Positions 27,002 to 36,672 of a DNA stretch of 64,000 nucleotides are shown piece after piece. This stretch comes from Herminiimonas sp. KBW02. GTDB lineage: Bacteria > Pseudomonadota > Gammaproteobacteria > Burkholderiales > Burkholderiaceae_D. Position 1 is the first letter of the stretch. Each line of letters opens with the position of its first letter. Position numbers and translations under genes: made by a program. Below the pieces are notes generated by a model. That model was given only the letters and a program-made list of their open reading frames with translations. It did no database searches and had not been told where the DNA came from. Location: assembly GCF_003852535.1 (NCBI RefSeq), contig NZ_QAJP01000005.1, positions 144,403-208,402 on the forward strand, in the 5' to 3' direction.

Positions 27002-27754
27002 TTAGTGTGCTTGTCCGCACACCACGCATTTGGCATTGCGTCTGATCTTGATGCTGCTCCATTCCATGGTGCGTGCATCCAGCATTAGCAAACGTCCGGC
27101 GAGTGACTCACCGATGCCGACGATGAGCTTCAATGCCTCGGCCGCCTGCATGCTGCCGACGATGCCGACCAGCGGCGCGAAGACACCCATGGTGCCGCAA
27201 TTCACATCTTCAAATTCCTGGTCTTGCGGGAACAGGCAGGAGTAGCACGGAGCGTGTTCGTCGCGCTGATCGAACACGCTGATCTGCCCGTCGAATTTGA
27301 TGGCGGCGCCGGATACCAGCGGTACTTTGTTGGCGACGCAGGCGCGATTGACGGCGTGGCGTGTCGCAAAGTTATCGCAGCAGTCGAGCACCACGGTTGC
27401 ACTGCGTACCAGTTCGTCCAGGCGCTCGCCGGAAACACGTTCCTGCAATGCCACTACTTCGATGGTCGGATTGATTTCTTCCAGTGTCTGTTTGCCGGAA
27501 GCAGCTTTGGCCTGTCCGACGCGTTGCGTGGTGTGCAGGATTTGTCGCTGCAGGTTGGTCAGATCTACCGTATCGTCATCAACCAGCGTGATCGTGCCTA
27601 CACCAGCAGAAGCCAGGTAATAAGCAGCAGGCGAGCCGAGTCCGCCGGCACCTATGATCAGGACGTGGGCCGCCAACAGTTTTTCCTGTCCTTCGATATC
27701 GATTTCATCGAGCAGGATGTGGCGTGAGTAGCGCAGTAGTTGCTGGTCGTTCAT
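27002..27754 (-). CDS. moeB: MoeB/ThiF/HesA-family adenylyltransferase
   Basis: This is a 250-residue E1-like enzyme that adenylates the C-terminus of a sulfur-carrier protein (MoaD or ThiS). It has the nucleotide loop GAGGLGSPAAYYL, the DDDTVDLTNLQRQ motif, the DCCDNF segment and two CxxC zinc pairs (CYSC about residue 172 and CVVC near the end). It has no C-terminal rhodanese domain. ATG 27754 is preferred over the frame's first Met 45 bp upstream because family proteins begin at MNDQQLLRYSRH. Whether it serves molybdopterin or thiamine cannot be decided here; no moaD or thiS is nearby. Confidence 0.9.
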   Translation of the reverse strand: MNDQQLLRYSRHILLDEIDIEGQEKLLAAHVLIIGAGGLGSPAAYYLASAGVGTITLVDDDTVDLTNLQRQILHTTQRVGQAKAASGKQTLEEINPTIEVVALQERVSGERLDELVRSATVVLDCCDNFATRHAVNRACVANKVPLVSGAAIKFDGQISVFDQRDEHAPCYSCLFPQDQEFEDVNCGTMGVFAPLVGIVGSMQAAEALKLIVGIGESLAGRLLMLDARTMEWSSIKIRRNAKCVVCGQAH

Positions 27755-27801
27755 AAGTAATCCGTATCGCGTGGCACAGCGTAAAAGCCGTCGGGACAAT
27801 C

Positions 27802-27831
27802 AAAAAAAGCCGCATCGCTGCGGCCTTTTTT
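27802..27831. terminator. Rho-independent terminator after ctpA
   Basis: CCGCA/TGCGG stem (27810-27814 with 27819-27823) around TCGC, with long A and T runs on either side. It lies between ctpA and the moeB-like gene, both read leftward. Confidence 0.82.
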
Positions 27832-27845
27832 GTTAGCGGTCACGA

Positions 27846-29327
27846 CTATTTTTTGTCGCCGTTTTTCGGTTCTGCTTTAGGGTCTGTCTTGGGCTTGTTG
27901 ATGCCGGGTTCTTCTTTCTTCGGCTCAGGTTTCGCTTTGGACAGCACCACAGGCAAACCTTTCAGGTGGTTCAGGGCTTGTGCCAACTGGAAGTCATCCT
28001 TGCTGCCGAATTCCAGTGGTTTGCGTTTTTTCTCCAGTGCAGCCAGGCGTTGCTCTTCTTCCAGCTCATCGACAGCGGCGTGTACTTCAGGGCCTTTGTC
28101 TTTGTCGTTGGTCAAATGCTTTTGCAAGTCTGCTTCGCGCAGGCGCAGGCCGTTCAGGCCGTCACCGTCTGCGGTTTCATCCACCATCAGATCAGGCACG
28201 ATACCTTTGGCCTGGATCGAGCGACCGTTCGGTGTGTAGTAACGCGCGGTGGTCAGTTTGACTGCGGTATCGGCAGACAATTGACGTATCGTTTGTACTG
28301 AGCCTTTACCGAAGGTCTGGGTGCCCATGATGGTGGCGCGCTTGTAATCCTGCAAGGCGCCGGCCACGATTTCAGATGCGGATGCGGAACCGGAGTTGAC
28401 CAGTACGACCATCGGGATTTTTTTCAATGCTTCCGGCAATTTGGCCAGCGGATCACCGACTGAACGGCTTGCATAGAATTCGCGGCGCGCATAGAAGCTG
28501 GCTTTGGAGTCCGGCAATTGACCATTGGTCGAAGTCACGACGACGTCTTTCGGCAGGAAGGCTGCAGAAACACCGATTGCACCCGGCAATACACCGCCCG
28601 GATCATTGCGCAGATCCAGTACCAGACCTTTGAGGTTAGGATCTTGTGCATACAGGGCAGCGATTTTCTTCGCCATATCGTCTACGGTCGGCTCCTGGAA
28701 TTGCGAGACGCGCAGCCATGCATAGCCTGGCTCAACGATTTTTGCCTTGACGCTTTGTACGCGGATTTCCTGGCGCGTGATCGTGACGATGATCGGTTTA
28801 TCTTCATCCTTGCGCGCGATGGTCAGCGTGATCTTGGTGTTTGGTTCGCCACGCATACGCTTGACTGCTTCGTCCAGCGTCATGCCTTTGACCGGAGTTG
28901 AATCCAGACGTGTGATCAGATCGCCTGCCTTGATGCCAGCGCGATATGCAGGGGAATCTTCGATAGGGGAAATGACTTTGACGTAGCCGTCTTCCATTCC
29001 GACTTCGATGCCGAGGCCGACAAACTTGCCTTGCGTACCTTCACGCAATTCCTTGAAGGCTTTTTTGTCGAGGTAGGCTGAGTGCGGATCCAGCGATGAC
29101 ACCATGCCGGAAATTGCTTCTGTCAGGAGTTTCTTGTCGTCGACAGGTTCGACGTAGTCCGATTTGATGAGTCCGAATACTTCGGACAATTGGCGCAATT
29201 CTTCCAGAGGTAATGGCGTACCGGCAGCATTTTTCTGCGCCATCGCATCCAATTGTGTCCCCATCGCGATCACGCCGGCAACCATGCCTAAACCGACCAG
29301 TCCGATATTCTTGAGTTTCGTTCCCAT
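27846..29327 (-). CDS. ctpA: C-terminal processing peptidase, S41 family
   Basis: This is a 493-residue periplasmic serine protease anchored or exported by an N-terminal hydrophobic segment. A PDZ domain (about 85-170, GLGIEVGMEDGYVKVISP) is followed by the S41 core with the serine in NSGSASASEIVAGAL (about 308) and lysine in GTQTFGKGSVQT (about 335). The C-terminal tail is rich in K, P and E. ATG 29327 is chosen because AGGTGA precedes it; a GTG 6 bp upstream overlaps the EnvC stop as GTGA. It is the third gene of gpmA-envC-ctpA and may process envelope or peptidoglycan proteins. Confidence 0.94.
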   Translation of the reverse strand: MGTKLKNIGLVGLGMVAGVIAMGTQLDAMAQKNAAGTPLPLEELRQLSEVFGLIKSDYVEPVDDKKLLTEAISGMVSSLDPHSAYLDKKAFKELREGTQGKFVGLGIEVGMEDGYVKVISPIEDSPAYRAGIKAGDLITRLDSTPVKGMTLDEAVKRMRGEPNTKITLTIARKDEDKPIIVTITRQEIRVQSVKAKIVEPGYAWLRVSQFQEPTVDDMAKKIAALYAQDPNLKGLVLDLRNDPGGVLPGAIGVSAAFLPKDVVVTSTNGQLPDSKASFYARREFYASRSVGDPLAKLPEALKKIPMVVLVNSGSASASEIVAGALQDYKRATIMGTQTFGKGSVQTIRQLSADTAVKLTTARYYTPNGRSIQAKGIVPDLMVDETADGDGLNGLRLREADLQKHLTNDKDKGPEVHAAVDELEEEQRLAALEKKRKPLEFGSKDDFQLAQALNHLKGLPVVLSKAKPEPKKEEPGINKPKTDPKAEPKNGDKK

Positions 29328-29329
29328 GT

Positions 29330-30694
29330 TCACCTAATAGTTACCCAACTGAGCGGGTCAAACGCACGGCCTTGGTGCCGCATTTCAAAGTATAAACCTG
29401 ATTGCTCATTGCCGCCGCTATTACCTGTGCTGGCAATCACATCGCCGGATTTGACGGCGTCGCCAGCGTGTTTTAGCACGGATTGATTATTGCCGTAAAT
29501 CGTCATGTATTGGCCGCCGTGGTCAACAATGATTAAATTGCCAAATCCGCGCAGCCATTCGGCAAAAACCACGCGGCCAGCCGCCACCGCCTTGACTTCG
29601 CTGCCTTCCTCGGCGCGTATGAACAAGCCTTTCCAGCTTGGCCCGTCGCCGCGCTTGCTGCCGAATTTGGCGACCAGATCGCCGCGTACCGGCAGGCGTA
29701 AACGCCCGCGCAATGCTGCGAACGCTCCGTCTTGGACGCCGGCATCAGGGGTGAGTTCATTGCGAGCGAGTGTTTTACTTGGTGGTTCGTCGTCCTCAAT
29801 GGCGTCCGGATTGCTGATTTTGCCATTGGCGGTGCGGTCAGGCGTATTGCGGGTTTTGGCCTGCGCCTGGCGTTTTTCACGTTCTGCCTGGGCGCGTGCG
29901 ATGCGCTCCTGGCGGCGTTTTTCGGCTGCCGCGGCTTCTGCTTTGCGCTGTTCCTGGATCAGGACCGCCAGTTTGTCGACCAGGCTGGAAAGGCGGCGTT
30001 CATCACGTTCGATATTGCCGACTTCCTTGCGCTGCGCCGTCAATTTGCTGGAAAGCTGCGCCAGCAGGGCCGAGCGCTGGGCTTTTTCCTTTTGCAGGAT
30101 GGCATGCTGTTCACGTGCCTCGGTCGCGATTTCATCCAGTTCCTGCTTGGCGTTCTGCACTTCTGCCTGATTTTCCTCGATCGCAGCCAGATTGGCGCGC
30201 AGCGACTCGATCAGGGTTGCCTGCGCACGCGAGACATAGCCCATGTATTGCAGTTCGCGGTTGATGCGGTTCGGGTTATCACCTGAAAGCAGCAATTTGA
30301 TGCGGTCTTCATTGCCCGCCACGTATTGTTCGCGCAGCAGCTTGGCGAGCTGGCTTTGCTGGGCTTCGACGATTTTCTGCAGGGCGGCTTGCTGTTTCGA
30401 TAATTCGCCGAGCTTGGCTTCGGTTTGCCTTTGCTCCTGCGCCAGGTCGTTCAGATTGCGTTTGGCGTCGGAAATGGCTTCTTCCGACTGGGCCAGGGCG
30501 TCTGCAGCGTAGCTTTTGGCGGTTTCGGTCTTGTCTATGCTGCGTTTTAGCGTACTGAGCTTTTGTCGCAGGTCGGCGCGTTCTGTTTCGGCTATCTTTT
30601 TTTGCTTGCTGCGGTCAGTCGTCTTTTGCGCGTAGGCAGAACCCAGCAGGCTGAAAGACAGCACGATAGCGGTGACGGCGGCAAAAACGCGCAT
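29330..30694 (-). CDS. envC: EnvC-like murein hydrolase activator (degenerate LytM domain)
   Basis: This is a periplasmic protein of 454 residues from ATG 30694, whose signal peptide MRVFAAVTAIVLSFSLLGSAYA is ideal. Upstream ATG 30730 and GTG 30772 are alternatives. Two long coiled-coil blocks (Q/E/K/A-rich, about 30-260) are followed by a linker and a LytM fold (last 120 residues). The zinc-ligand HxxxD motif is replaced by WKGLFIRAEE and the late HxH by YFEMRHQG, so it should activate amidases at the septum rather than cut peptidoglycan. It is coupled to ctpA by near-overlap. Confidence 0.9.
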   Translation of the reverse strand: MRVFAAVTAIVLSFSLLGSAYAQKTTDRSKQKKIAETERADLRQKLSTLKRSIDKTETAKSYAADALAQSEEAISDAKRNLNDLAQEQRQTEAKLGELSKQQAALQKIVEAQQSQLAKLLREQYVAGNEDRIKLLLSGDNPNRINRELQYMGYVSRAQATLIESLRANLAAIEENQAEVQNAKQELDEIATEAREQHAILQKEKAQRSALLAQLSSKLTAQRKEVGNIERDERRLSSLVDKLAVLIQEQRKAEAAAAEKRRQERIARAQAEREKRQAQAKTRNTPDRTANGKISNPDAIEDDEPPSKTLARNELTPDAGVQDGAFAALRGRLRLPVRGDLVAKFGSKRGDGPSWKGLFIRAEEGSEVKAVAAGRVVFAEWLRGFGNLIIVDHGGQYMTIYGNNQSVLKHAGDAVKSGDVIASTGNSGGNEQSGLYFEMRHQGRAFDPLSWVTIR

Positions 30695-30777
30695 GCCCGT
30701 GCGGCCTGGCTGGTGCGGGCTGACGGGCATGGCGGGCTTGCTGTTAATGCGTGTTGGCAATGAAATGGGCACTGCGC

Positions 30778-31524
30778 TTACTTGCTTTGTCCATGACTGG
30801 CGGCGGCCTGGACTGCTGCCTGCAGTGATTCCTGGTCGCCAAGGTAGTAATGTCGTATCGGTTTCAGGTTTTCATCCAATTCATAGACGATAGGACGGCC
30901 GTTGGGGATACTGAGCGAAACAATGTCCTGATCGCTGATATCGTCCAGAATCTTGATCAGTGCGCGCAGGCTGTTGCCGTGGGCTGAAATAATGATTTGC
31001 TTGCCGGCACGTATCGACGGCACGATAGTTTCGTTCCAGTACGGTTCTACGCGCAGCAAAGTGTCTTTCAGGCATTCGCCCAGCGGGATTTGCTCGCGTT
31101 GCAGATGGGCGTAGCGCGGATCGTCAAACATGGTACGTGGATCGTCTTGCGCCAGGTGTTTAGGCGGGATGTCGTAGCTGCGACGCCATTGCAAAACCTG
31201 ATCGGCACCGTATTTTTCAGCTGTTTCGGCCTTGTTCATGCCTTGCAGCGCACCGTAGTGACGTTCGTTCAGATGCCAGTCGCAGACCACAGGTATCCAC
31301 ATCAAATCCATCTCGTCGAGTGCGATCCAGAGAGTGCGAATAGCCCGTTTGAGCACGGAGGAATAGGCCAGATCAAACGTAAAGCCTGCCTCACGCAGCA
31401 ATTCGCCAGCATGTTTGGCTTCGTTGCGACCTTTTTCCGTCAAATCGACATCGGCCCAGCCGGTGAAGCGGTTATCGAGGTTCCATGTGGACTCGCCGTG
31501 GCGCATCAATACGATTTTGTACAT
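30778..31524 (-). CDS. gpmA: 2,3-bisphosphoglycerate-dependent phosphoglycerate mutase
   Basis: This is a 248-residue glycolytic enzyme interconverting 3- and 2-phosphoglycerate. The catalytic histidine motif is [10 protein letters not shown] (H about 9); [25 protein letters not shown] and [12 protein letters not shown] are all present. The length is exactly that of the cofactor-dependent family. It is divergent from the rhodanese gene with about 106 bp between starts. The stop is 83 bp before the preferred envC start, so the three genes are probably one operon. Confidence 0.97.
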   Translation of the reverse strand: MYKIVLMRHGESTWNLDNRFTGWADVDLTEKGRNEAKHAGELLREAGFTFDLAYSSVLKRAIRTLWIALDEMDLMWIPVVCDWHLNERHYGALQGMNKAETAEKYGADQVLQWRRSYDIPPKHLAQDDPRTMFDDPRYAHLQREQIPLGECLKDTLLRVEPYWNETIVPSIRAGKQIIISAHGNSLRALIKILDDISDQDIVSLSIPNGRPIVYELDENLKPIRHYYLGDQESLQAAVQAAASHGQSK

Positions 31525-31594
31525 GGTTCAATTAGATAATTAATGGTTTTTTGATGCAAAATGCCGAATCCGAATTGTATTCGGTCTTCTATTT

Positions 31595-31600
31595 TATAAT
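31595..31600 (+). promoter_or_regulatory. candidate -10 box TATAAT for the rhodanese-grxC operon
   Basis: A perfect TATAAT lies 30 bp upstream of the GTG start. The -35 is not convincing: TTGTAT at 31575-31580 is only 14 bp away. The gap 31525-31630 also serves gpmA on the other strand. Confidence 0.35.
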
Positions 31601-31630
31601 GCGAACACTCTTTCAACTAATTGGATCACC

Positions 31631-32032
31631 GTGAAATTCTTCCTTGATAACATTTTCCTCATCGGTATTATCATTTTGTCCGGCGGCGCTTTGGTCATGC
31701 ACACTCTGCAACGTGTAGGCGCAAAAGTTACTGCATTGCAAGCAACCCAGATCATTAATCAGGGAAAAACGCTGATTCTTGACGTGCGTCCCGCAGCTGA
31801 TTTTGCTGCTGGCCACATCCGCGACGCGAAAAATATCCCATTGAAAGAATTGAAAGGCCGTGTGGCGGAATTGGAAAAATTCAAGGACCGCCCGGTAATC
31901 GTCGTTTGCAACAAGGGCTTGCAATCGAACAAAGCAACCACACTTTTGAAAAAAGAGGGTTACACCGAAGCCGTTAGTTTACTCGGTGGGCAGGATGCTT
32001 GGCAATCGCAAGGCCTGCCGGTCACAAAGTAA
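31631..32032 (+). CDS. membrane-anchored rhodanese-like protein
   Basis: This is a 133-residue protein starting at GTG. An N-terminal membrane helix (about residues 5-22) is followed by a rhodanese domain with LILDVRPAADFAAGHIRDAKNIPL and an active-site loop VVCNKGLQSNKA, cysteine about 95. It may transfer sulfane sulfur or reduce thiols at the membrane. It stands 12 bp upstream of grxC and near secB and gpsA, the conserved arrangement in proteobacteria (YibN-GrxC-SecB-GpsA). Confidence 0.92.
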   Translation: MKFFLDNIFLIGIIILSGGALVMHTLQRVGAKVTALQATQIINQGKTLILDVRPAADFAAGHIRDAKNIPLKELKGRVAELEKFKDRPVIVVCNKGLQSNKATTLLKKEGYTEAVSLLGGQDAWQSQGLPVTK

Positions 32033-32044
32033 GAAGGAATATTT

Positions 32045-32308
32045 ATGACTGCGCATGTAGTGATGTATAGCACAGGGGTTTGTCCTTATTGCACGATGGC
32101 AGAGCGTCTGCTGACGGCCAAAGGCATCTCCAATATCGAAAAAATCCGTGTTGACCTCGATCCGGCGCAACGTGCTGCGATGATGGAAAAGACCGGACGC
32201 CGTACGGTGCCGCAAATTTATGTGGGGACAACCCATGTTGGCGGTTTTGACGATTTGAACGCGCTGGAGCGCCAAGGCAAGCTGGATGCCTTGCTGCAAA
32301 GCGCGTAA
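32045..32308 (+). CDS. grxC: glutaredoxin 3
   Basis: This is an 87-residue thioredoxin-fold protein with the dithiol motif CPYC (residues 14-17). TVPQIYVGTTHVGGFDDL is the glutathione-binding cis-proline and GGxDD region. It reduces disulfides with glutathione in the cytoplasm. It is second in the rhodanese-grxC-secB block. Confidence 0.97.
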   Translation: MTAHVVMYSTGVCPYCTMAERLLTAKGISNIEKIRVDLDPAQRAAMMEKTGRRTVPQIYVGTTHVGGFDDLNALERQGKLDALLQSA

Positions 32309-32338
32309 GCGTATAAATTCTTTTATTTGCAAGTAAGC

Positions 32339-32357
32339 AGGAGGGCAGTGCCCTCCT
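32339..32357. terminator. hairpin after grxC (weak terminator)
   Basis: AGGAGGGCA and TGCCCTCCT are reverse complements around one G. The following bases TTATCC are not a strong T-run, so it may be an attenuator or 3' end hairpin before secB. Confidence 0.4.
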
Positions 32358-32382
32358 TATCCAATCTTATTGAAAGTGCTTC

Positions 32383-32877
32383 ATGGCTGACGAAAATCTG
32401 CAACCTTTATTCCAGATCCAACGTGTTTACCTGAAAGATCTGTCGCTCGAACAACCGAATTCCCCAGCCATCTTCCTGGAACAGGAACAGCCAAATATTG
32501 AAGTCGCCGTAGATGTAGGCGCACAGCCGCTGGCCGAAGGCATCTTCGAGTCGACCGTGACGATTACCGTTACCGCGAAAATTGCAGACAAGACCGCATT
32601 CCTGGTTGAAGGCAAACAAGCTGGTATTTTCGAAATCCGCAACATCCCTGACGAACAACTGGATCCGCTGCTCGGCATCGGTTGCCCGAACGTGATCTAC
32701 CCGTACCTGCGTGCGAATATCGCTGATGTGATTACCCGTGCCGGTTTCCCGCCAGTACACCTGAGCGAAATCAATTTCGAAGCGTTTTACCAGCAACGTC
32801 TGGAAGCCCTGGCCAAGCAACAAGCTGAAAGCAGCCCTGGCATCGTAATGGCAGACGGTTCGGCAGCAAGACACTAA
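32383..32877 (+). CDS. secB: protein-export chaperone SecB
   Basis: This is a 164-residue cytoplasmic chaperone that keeps precursor proteins unfolded and hands them to SecA. It has [19 protein letters not shown] near the start and [11 protein letters not shown] and [32 protein letters not shown], all classic SecB regions. It is acidic overall, of normal length, and lies between grxC and an SH3-like gene. Confidence 0.97.
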   Translation: MADENLQPLFQIQRVYLKDLSLEQPNSPAIFLEQEQPNIEVAVDVGAQPLAEGIFESTVTITVTAKIADKTAFLVEGKQAGIFEIRNIPDEQLDPLLGIGCPNVIYPYLRANIADVITRAGFPPVHLSEINFEAFYQQRLEALAKQQAESSPGIVMADGSAARH

Positions 32878-32948
32878 GTTTTCAATCTGCCTGCAGTGTG
32901 CGTTGCCGAACGCGCCTGCAGCGCGTCAGACTATCCCTAAGGTGATTT

Positions 32949-33398
32949 ATGAAATGGTCCGCCCCGTTTATTCCTGTTTTGCTGGTGACCATGCTGGGTA
33001 CAAGCGCCGCGCATGCGGTTGAGTACAAATCCGTAGGGAGTAATCCCGCCGTGTTGTACAACGCCCCGACCGAGAAAGGCCGCAAGGTATTTGTCGCACC
33101 GCGTGGCATGCCGGTAGAAGTGGTGTTGACGCAGACCGGCTGGAGCAAGGTGCGTGATGTTGCCGGCGATCTGGCCTGGATAGAAGCCAAGGCCTTGAGT
33201 GCGAAACGCAATGTCATCGTAACCGCTGCCAATATCAAGCTGCATACGACGGCAGAAGATGCGTCGGCCGTGGTTGCCACCGCTGATAAGGGCGTGTTGC
33301 TGGAACTGGTGGCCCCACCTGCTGCCGGCTGGGTCAAGCTGAAGCATCGCGATGGCCAGACCGGCTATGCCAAATCCAGTGAAGTGTGGGGCGAGTAA
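32949..33398 (+). CDS. secreted SH3-like domain protein
   Basis: This is a 149-residue protein with a signal peptide ending near residue 23 (AAHA). Two bacterial SH3-like repeats follow: about 25-85 (VEYKSVGSNPAVLYNAPTEKG, GWSKVRDVAGDLAWI) and about 90-147 (VTAANIKLHTTAE, GWVKLKHRDGQTGYAKSSEVWG). Such domains bind cell-wall peptides or proteins. It lies between secB and gpsA, the place of a small envelope gene in related species. AAGGTG precedes the ATG as the ribosome site. Confidence 0.85.
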   Translation: MKWSAPFIPVLLVTMLGTSAAHAVEYKSVGSNPAVLYNAPTEKGRKVFVAPRGMPVEVVLTQTGWSKVRDVAGDLAWIEAKALSAKRNVIVTAANIKLHTTAEDASAVVATADKGVLLELVAPPAAGWVKLKHRDGQTGYAKSSEVWGE

Positions 33399-33500
33399 GC
33401 GTCACAACTGTTGGTCGCTGCACGATAGCTTGAGCGCGGCCTGATCGCGCTGTAGTGTAGCCTGTTAGTATTCTCTCCATCTTCTACACACATCCACCGC

Positions 33501-34496
33501 ATGAATATTTCTATACTAGGCGCAGGCGCATGGGGTACGGCTTTGGCGATGTCGCTGGCCGAACGTCACAGCGTCATGCTGTGGGGCCGTGATGCAAACG
33601 TGATGCAGGCGGCGCAACAGGCGCGTGAGAATGCGGCTTATCTGCCCGGCTTTCGTTTCCCTGACAGTCTCTTGCTCAGCTCCGATCTGGATGCGGCGAT
33701 TCAGCATGTAGGCAGCGACGGCCTGTTGATCGTTGCCACTTCGCTGGCCGGCTTGCGACCGCTGACTACACAACTGCAGGCGTATGCAATTCCGAACCTG
33801 GTCTGGTTGTGCAAGGGTTTCGAAGAAAAAACACATTTATTGCCGCATCAAATCGTGCATGAAATCCTCGGTGATGCGATTCCTGCTGGTGCCTTGTCCG
33901 GCCCTTCGTTTGCGCAGGAAGTGGCGCGCGGTTTGCCGTGCGCACTGGCGATTGCATCGGACAGCGCAGCCTTGCGTGAGCGCGTGGTGAATGTGGTGCA
34001 TGGCCCGGCGATACGCATATACGCGACCGATGATTTGACAGGCGTCGAAGTCGGTGGCGCAGTAAAGAATATCCTGGCAATTGCCACCGGTATTATCGAT
34101 GGTCTCGGTCTTGGCCTGAATGCACGGGCGGCTTTGATCACCCGCGGTTTGGCGGAAATCACGCGCCTCGGTGTGGCGCTGGGCGGAAGAGCCGAAACGT
34201 TTAATGGCCTGGCCGGAATGGGCGATTTAATCCTGACCTGTACCGGTGATTTATCGCGCAATCGTAAAGTTGGTCTTGGCCTTGCCGAGGGCAAGAAGCT
34301 GGCGCAGATCGTGACGGAGCTTGGTCATGTGGCAGAGGGTGTCCGTTGTGCGCAGGCAGTGCGTGAACTGGCACTTGAACACAGCGTTGATATGCCGATA
34401 GCGGATGCGGTCGCCGCCGTACTGTTTGATGGTGACTCACCGCGTGATACGGTCAAGCGTTTGCTGTCCCGCGATCCACGCGATGAAGTAGCCTGA
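33501..34496 (+). CDS. gpsA: glycerol-3-phosphate dehydrogenase [NAD(P)+]
   Basis: This is a 331-residue cytoplasmic enzyme making sn-glycerol 3-phosphate for phospholipids. The N-terminal Rossmann motif [10 protein letters not shown], the [11 protein letters not shown] segment, the catalytic lysine in [11 protein letters not shown] (about K190) and [14 protein letters not shown] are all present. The start is the first ATG. It is the last gene of this rightward cluster, convergent with a cupin gene. Confidence 0.97.
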   Translation: MNISILGAGAWGTALAMSLAERHSVMLWGRDANVMQAAQQARENAAYLPGFRFPDSLLLSSDLDAAIQHVGSDGLLIVATSLAGLRPLTTQLQAYAIPNLVWLCKGFEEKTHLLPHQIVHEILGDAIPAGALSGPSFAQEVARGLPCALAIASDSAALRERVVNVVHGPAIRIYATDDLTGVEVGGAVKNILAIATGIIDGLGLGLNARAALITRGLAEITRLGVALGGRAETFNGLAGMGDLILTCTGDLSRNRKVGLGLAEGKKLAQIVTELGHVAEGVRCAQAVRELALEHSVDMPIADAVAAVLFDGDSPRDTVKRLLSRDPRDEVA

Positions 34497-34545
34497 GAGT
34501 GTAGTTAATCCTGCGGCAGTGCCGTCCGGCGCTGCCCGCTTGCCA

Positions 34546-34875
34546 TCAATGCTGCAATAGCAGCGTCAATAAAACCGACGAGTCTTCCAGCGCGTGCAGC
34601 GAATGTTTCTCGCCGCCTGCCAGGTACACCAGTTCACCGGCGCGCAGGGTTTGCGTGGATTGATGTGCGTGCAGTTCAATCGCACCTTCCAGGCATTGAA
34701 TCGTGACAGCACCGGGCACTGAATGCTCGGGCATGCCTTTGCCGCATGGCAGAACCAGGCGCATCAATTCAAGTTGCGGGGTTTTGAACAAGGCGTTCGA
34801 GACGGAGCTGGAGATGCGTGTGCCGAGTGGGCGTATGTCGATCAACTGGCCGGATGTTGCATGCGGTAGAGCCAT
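34546..34875 (-). CDS. cupin-fold protein
   Basis: This is a 109-residue single-domain cupin. Motif 1 is weak (GKGMPEHSVPGAVTIQCLEG; one histidine and a glutamate are usable as metal ligands) and motif 2 is GELVYLAGGEKHSLHALEDS with a histidine. It lacks an obvious catalytic or DNA-binding partner. Function is unknown; small cupins like this often sense or bind small molecules. The gap upstream (34876-35024) shows no clear promoter. Confidence 0.8.
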   Translation of the reverse strand: MALPHATSGQLIDIRPLGTRISSSVSNALFKTPQLELMRLVLPCGKGMPEHSVPGAVTIQCLEGAIELHAHQSTQTLRAGELVYLAGGEKHSLHALEDSSVLLTLLLQH

Positions 34876-35024
34876 TATGTTCTCCTCTAGCTGTTGTCAC
34901 GTGCACTACGAGTAACGAGCGTCCCGCATTTGTTATAACAAACAAAACGGGCAGGAGCAATCGGCAATGCGATTGTCGATAAATTCAGTCGGGTATTTGG
35001 TGCTGCCGGCGGATGGTTGCCTGC

Positions 35025-35225
35025 TTACTTCTCTTCCGGTTCTGACAACTTGGTTTTCAGCAAACGTTTCAATTCTTGTCGTTGTCCGGAAACGGATTTT
35101 TGATGTGCACCACCGACACGTTGTTTGGCGGCGAGCGCGACGTAATTGCGCGGCTTCAGCGCTTTTTGCGAAGGCTCTATGCGTATCGTGAGCTTTTGTC
35201 GTTTAGCGAGTGCTTTATTGGCCAT
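35025..35225 (-). CDS. small basic protein of unknown function
   Basis: This is a 66-residue protein, very rich in lysine, arginine and glutamine (MANKALAKRQ at the start, KRLLKTKLSEPEEK at the end). It has no membrane segment or known motif. It is upstream of hslU on the same strand, separated by a perfect 12-bp hairpin. The basic character suggests nucleic-acid or ribosome contact, but this is a guess. It is accepted as a gene because codon use is normal and it has no overlap with another frame. Confidence 0.55.
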   Translation of the reverse strand: MANKALAKRQKLTIRIEPSQKALKPRNYVALAAKQRVGGAHQKSVSGQRQELKRLLKTKLSEPEEK

Positions 35226-35236
35226 GATCTGAATAA

Positions 35237-35263
35237 GACCCGCATGGTCAGACCATGCGGGTC
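35237..35263. terminator. 12-bp perfect hairpin after hslU
   Basis: GACCCGCATGGT (35237-35248) and ACCATGCGGGTC (35252-35263) form a perfect stem with a 3-base loop. The downstream T-run is short (TTATTC on the minus strand). It probably ends the hslV-hslU transcript. Confidence 0.6.
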
Positions 35264-35269
35264 GTCAAC

Positions 35270-36616
35270 TTACAAGACGTAACGTGACAGATCCTCATTC
35301 ACTGACAAGGCGCCTAGTCTTTCGTCGACATAGGCAGCATTGATCGCCAGCGTTTGTTCCGGGCTGTCGGTCGCGGAAAACGAAATTTCTTCCAGTAATT
35401 TTTCCATGACGGTGTACAGGCGGCGTGCGCCTATGTTTTCCGTTTTTTCGTTAACCGAGTAGGCGATTTCTGCCATGCGCTTGATGCCGTCCGGTGCGAA
35501 TTCTATCTTCACGCCTTCGGTGCCGAGCAATGCTTCGTACTGCTTGGTCAGGCAGGCATCGGTGCTGGTCAGGATACGTTCAAAGTCGGCGATCGACAAC
35601 GATTCCAGTTCGACGCGGATAGGAAAACGTCCCTGCAGTTCAGGGATCAGGTCCGATGGTTTGGCCAGATGGAATGCGCCGGAAGCGATGAACAGTATGT
35701 GATCGGTTTTGATCATGCCGTACTTGGTGTTGACCGTCGTGCCTTCGACCAGCGGCAGCAAGTCGCGCTGCACACCGGCACGCGAAACATCCGCGCCGCC
35801 GCTTTCCGAACGGGTCGCGATCTTGTCGATTTCATCAAGGAAGACGATGCCGTTTTGTTCAACGTTGGTGATGGCTTTTTGCTTGAGCTCATCTTCGTTG
35901 ACCAGCTTGCCGGCTTCTTCTTCAATCAGCAGCTTCATTGCTTCCTTGATTTTGACCTTGCGCGCTTTTTTGCGCGTGCCGCCTACACCGGAAAACATGG
36001 ATTTGATTTGCTCCGTCATTTCTTCCATGCCCGGTGGCGCCATGATTTCCATGCTGGGGCCAGCTTCGGCCAGCTCAATTTCGATCTCGGTATCGTCCAG
36101 CGTGCCTTCACGCAAGCGCTTGCGGAAAGTCTGGCGGGTAGCGTTGCCGCTGGCATTGCTGTCCGGTGTGCTGCCCGACGACGGGTGAAAGCCAAAGTCG
36201 CGTGCCGGCGGTACCAAAATATCGATGATGCGGTCTTCCGCGGCATCTTCGGCGCGTGCGCGTACCTTGCGGGTTTCTGCTTCGCGGGTTTGCTTGATGC
36301 CGATGTCGATCAGGTCGCGGATGATGGTGTCCACGTCGCGGCCGACATAACCGACTTCAGTGAATTTGGTCGCTTCGATTTTGATGAAAGGCGCATCGGC
36401 CAGTTTGGCCAGGCGGCGCGCGATTTCAGTTTTACCGACGCCGGTCGGGCCTATCATCAGGATATTTTTTGGGGTGATTTCGTGACGCAAAGGCTCGGCA
36501 ACCTGTTGGCGACGCCAGCGGTTACGCAGTGCGATAGCAACGGCGCGCTTGGCGCGGCCTTGTCCGACTACATGTTTGTCGAGCTCTGAAACGATTTCCT
36601 TCGGTGTCATATTCAT
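35270..36616 (-). CDS. hslU: HslU ATPase of the HslVU protease
   Basis: This is a 448-residue AAA+ unfoldase that feeds the HslV peptidase in the cytoplasm. [17 protein letters not shown] is the N-terminus; Walker A is [15 protein letters not shown] (about 54-68), the GYVGRD pore loop is at about 90, Walker B is [11 protein letters not shown], and the sensor region is [10 protein letters not shown]. The C-terminus ENDLSRYVL-type tail (NEDLSRYVL) docks into HslV. It is preceded by hslV, 56 bp apart. The start is the first of two close ATGs (36616). Confidence 0.98.
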   Translation of the reverse strand: MNMTPKEIVSELDKHVVGQGRAKRAVAIALRNRWRRQQVAEPLRHEITPKNILMIGPTGVGKTEIARRLAKLADAPFIKIEATKFTEVGYVGRDVDTIIRDLIDIGIKQTREAETRKVRARAEDAAEDRIIDILVPPARDFGFHPSSGSTPDSNASGNATRQTFRKRLREGTLDDTEIEIELAEAGPSMEIMAPPGMEEMTEQIKSMFSGVGGTRKKARKVKIKEAMKLLIEEEAGKLVNEDELKQKAITNVEQNGIVFLDEIDKIATRSESGGADVSRAGVQRDLLPLVEGTTVNTKYGMIKTDHILFIASGAFHLAKPSDLIPELQGRFPIRVELESLSIADFERILTSTDACLTKQYEALLGTEGVKIEFAPDGIKRMAEIAYSVNEKTENIGARRLYTVMEKLLEEISFSATDSPEQTLAINAAYVDERLGALSVNEDLSRYVL

Positions 36617-36672
36617 GATGTTCTTCGCAAAATTTACAGGGTGCGTATTAAGGCAGGCGCTATGCAGTGCGG

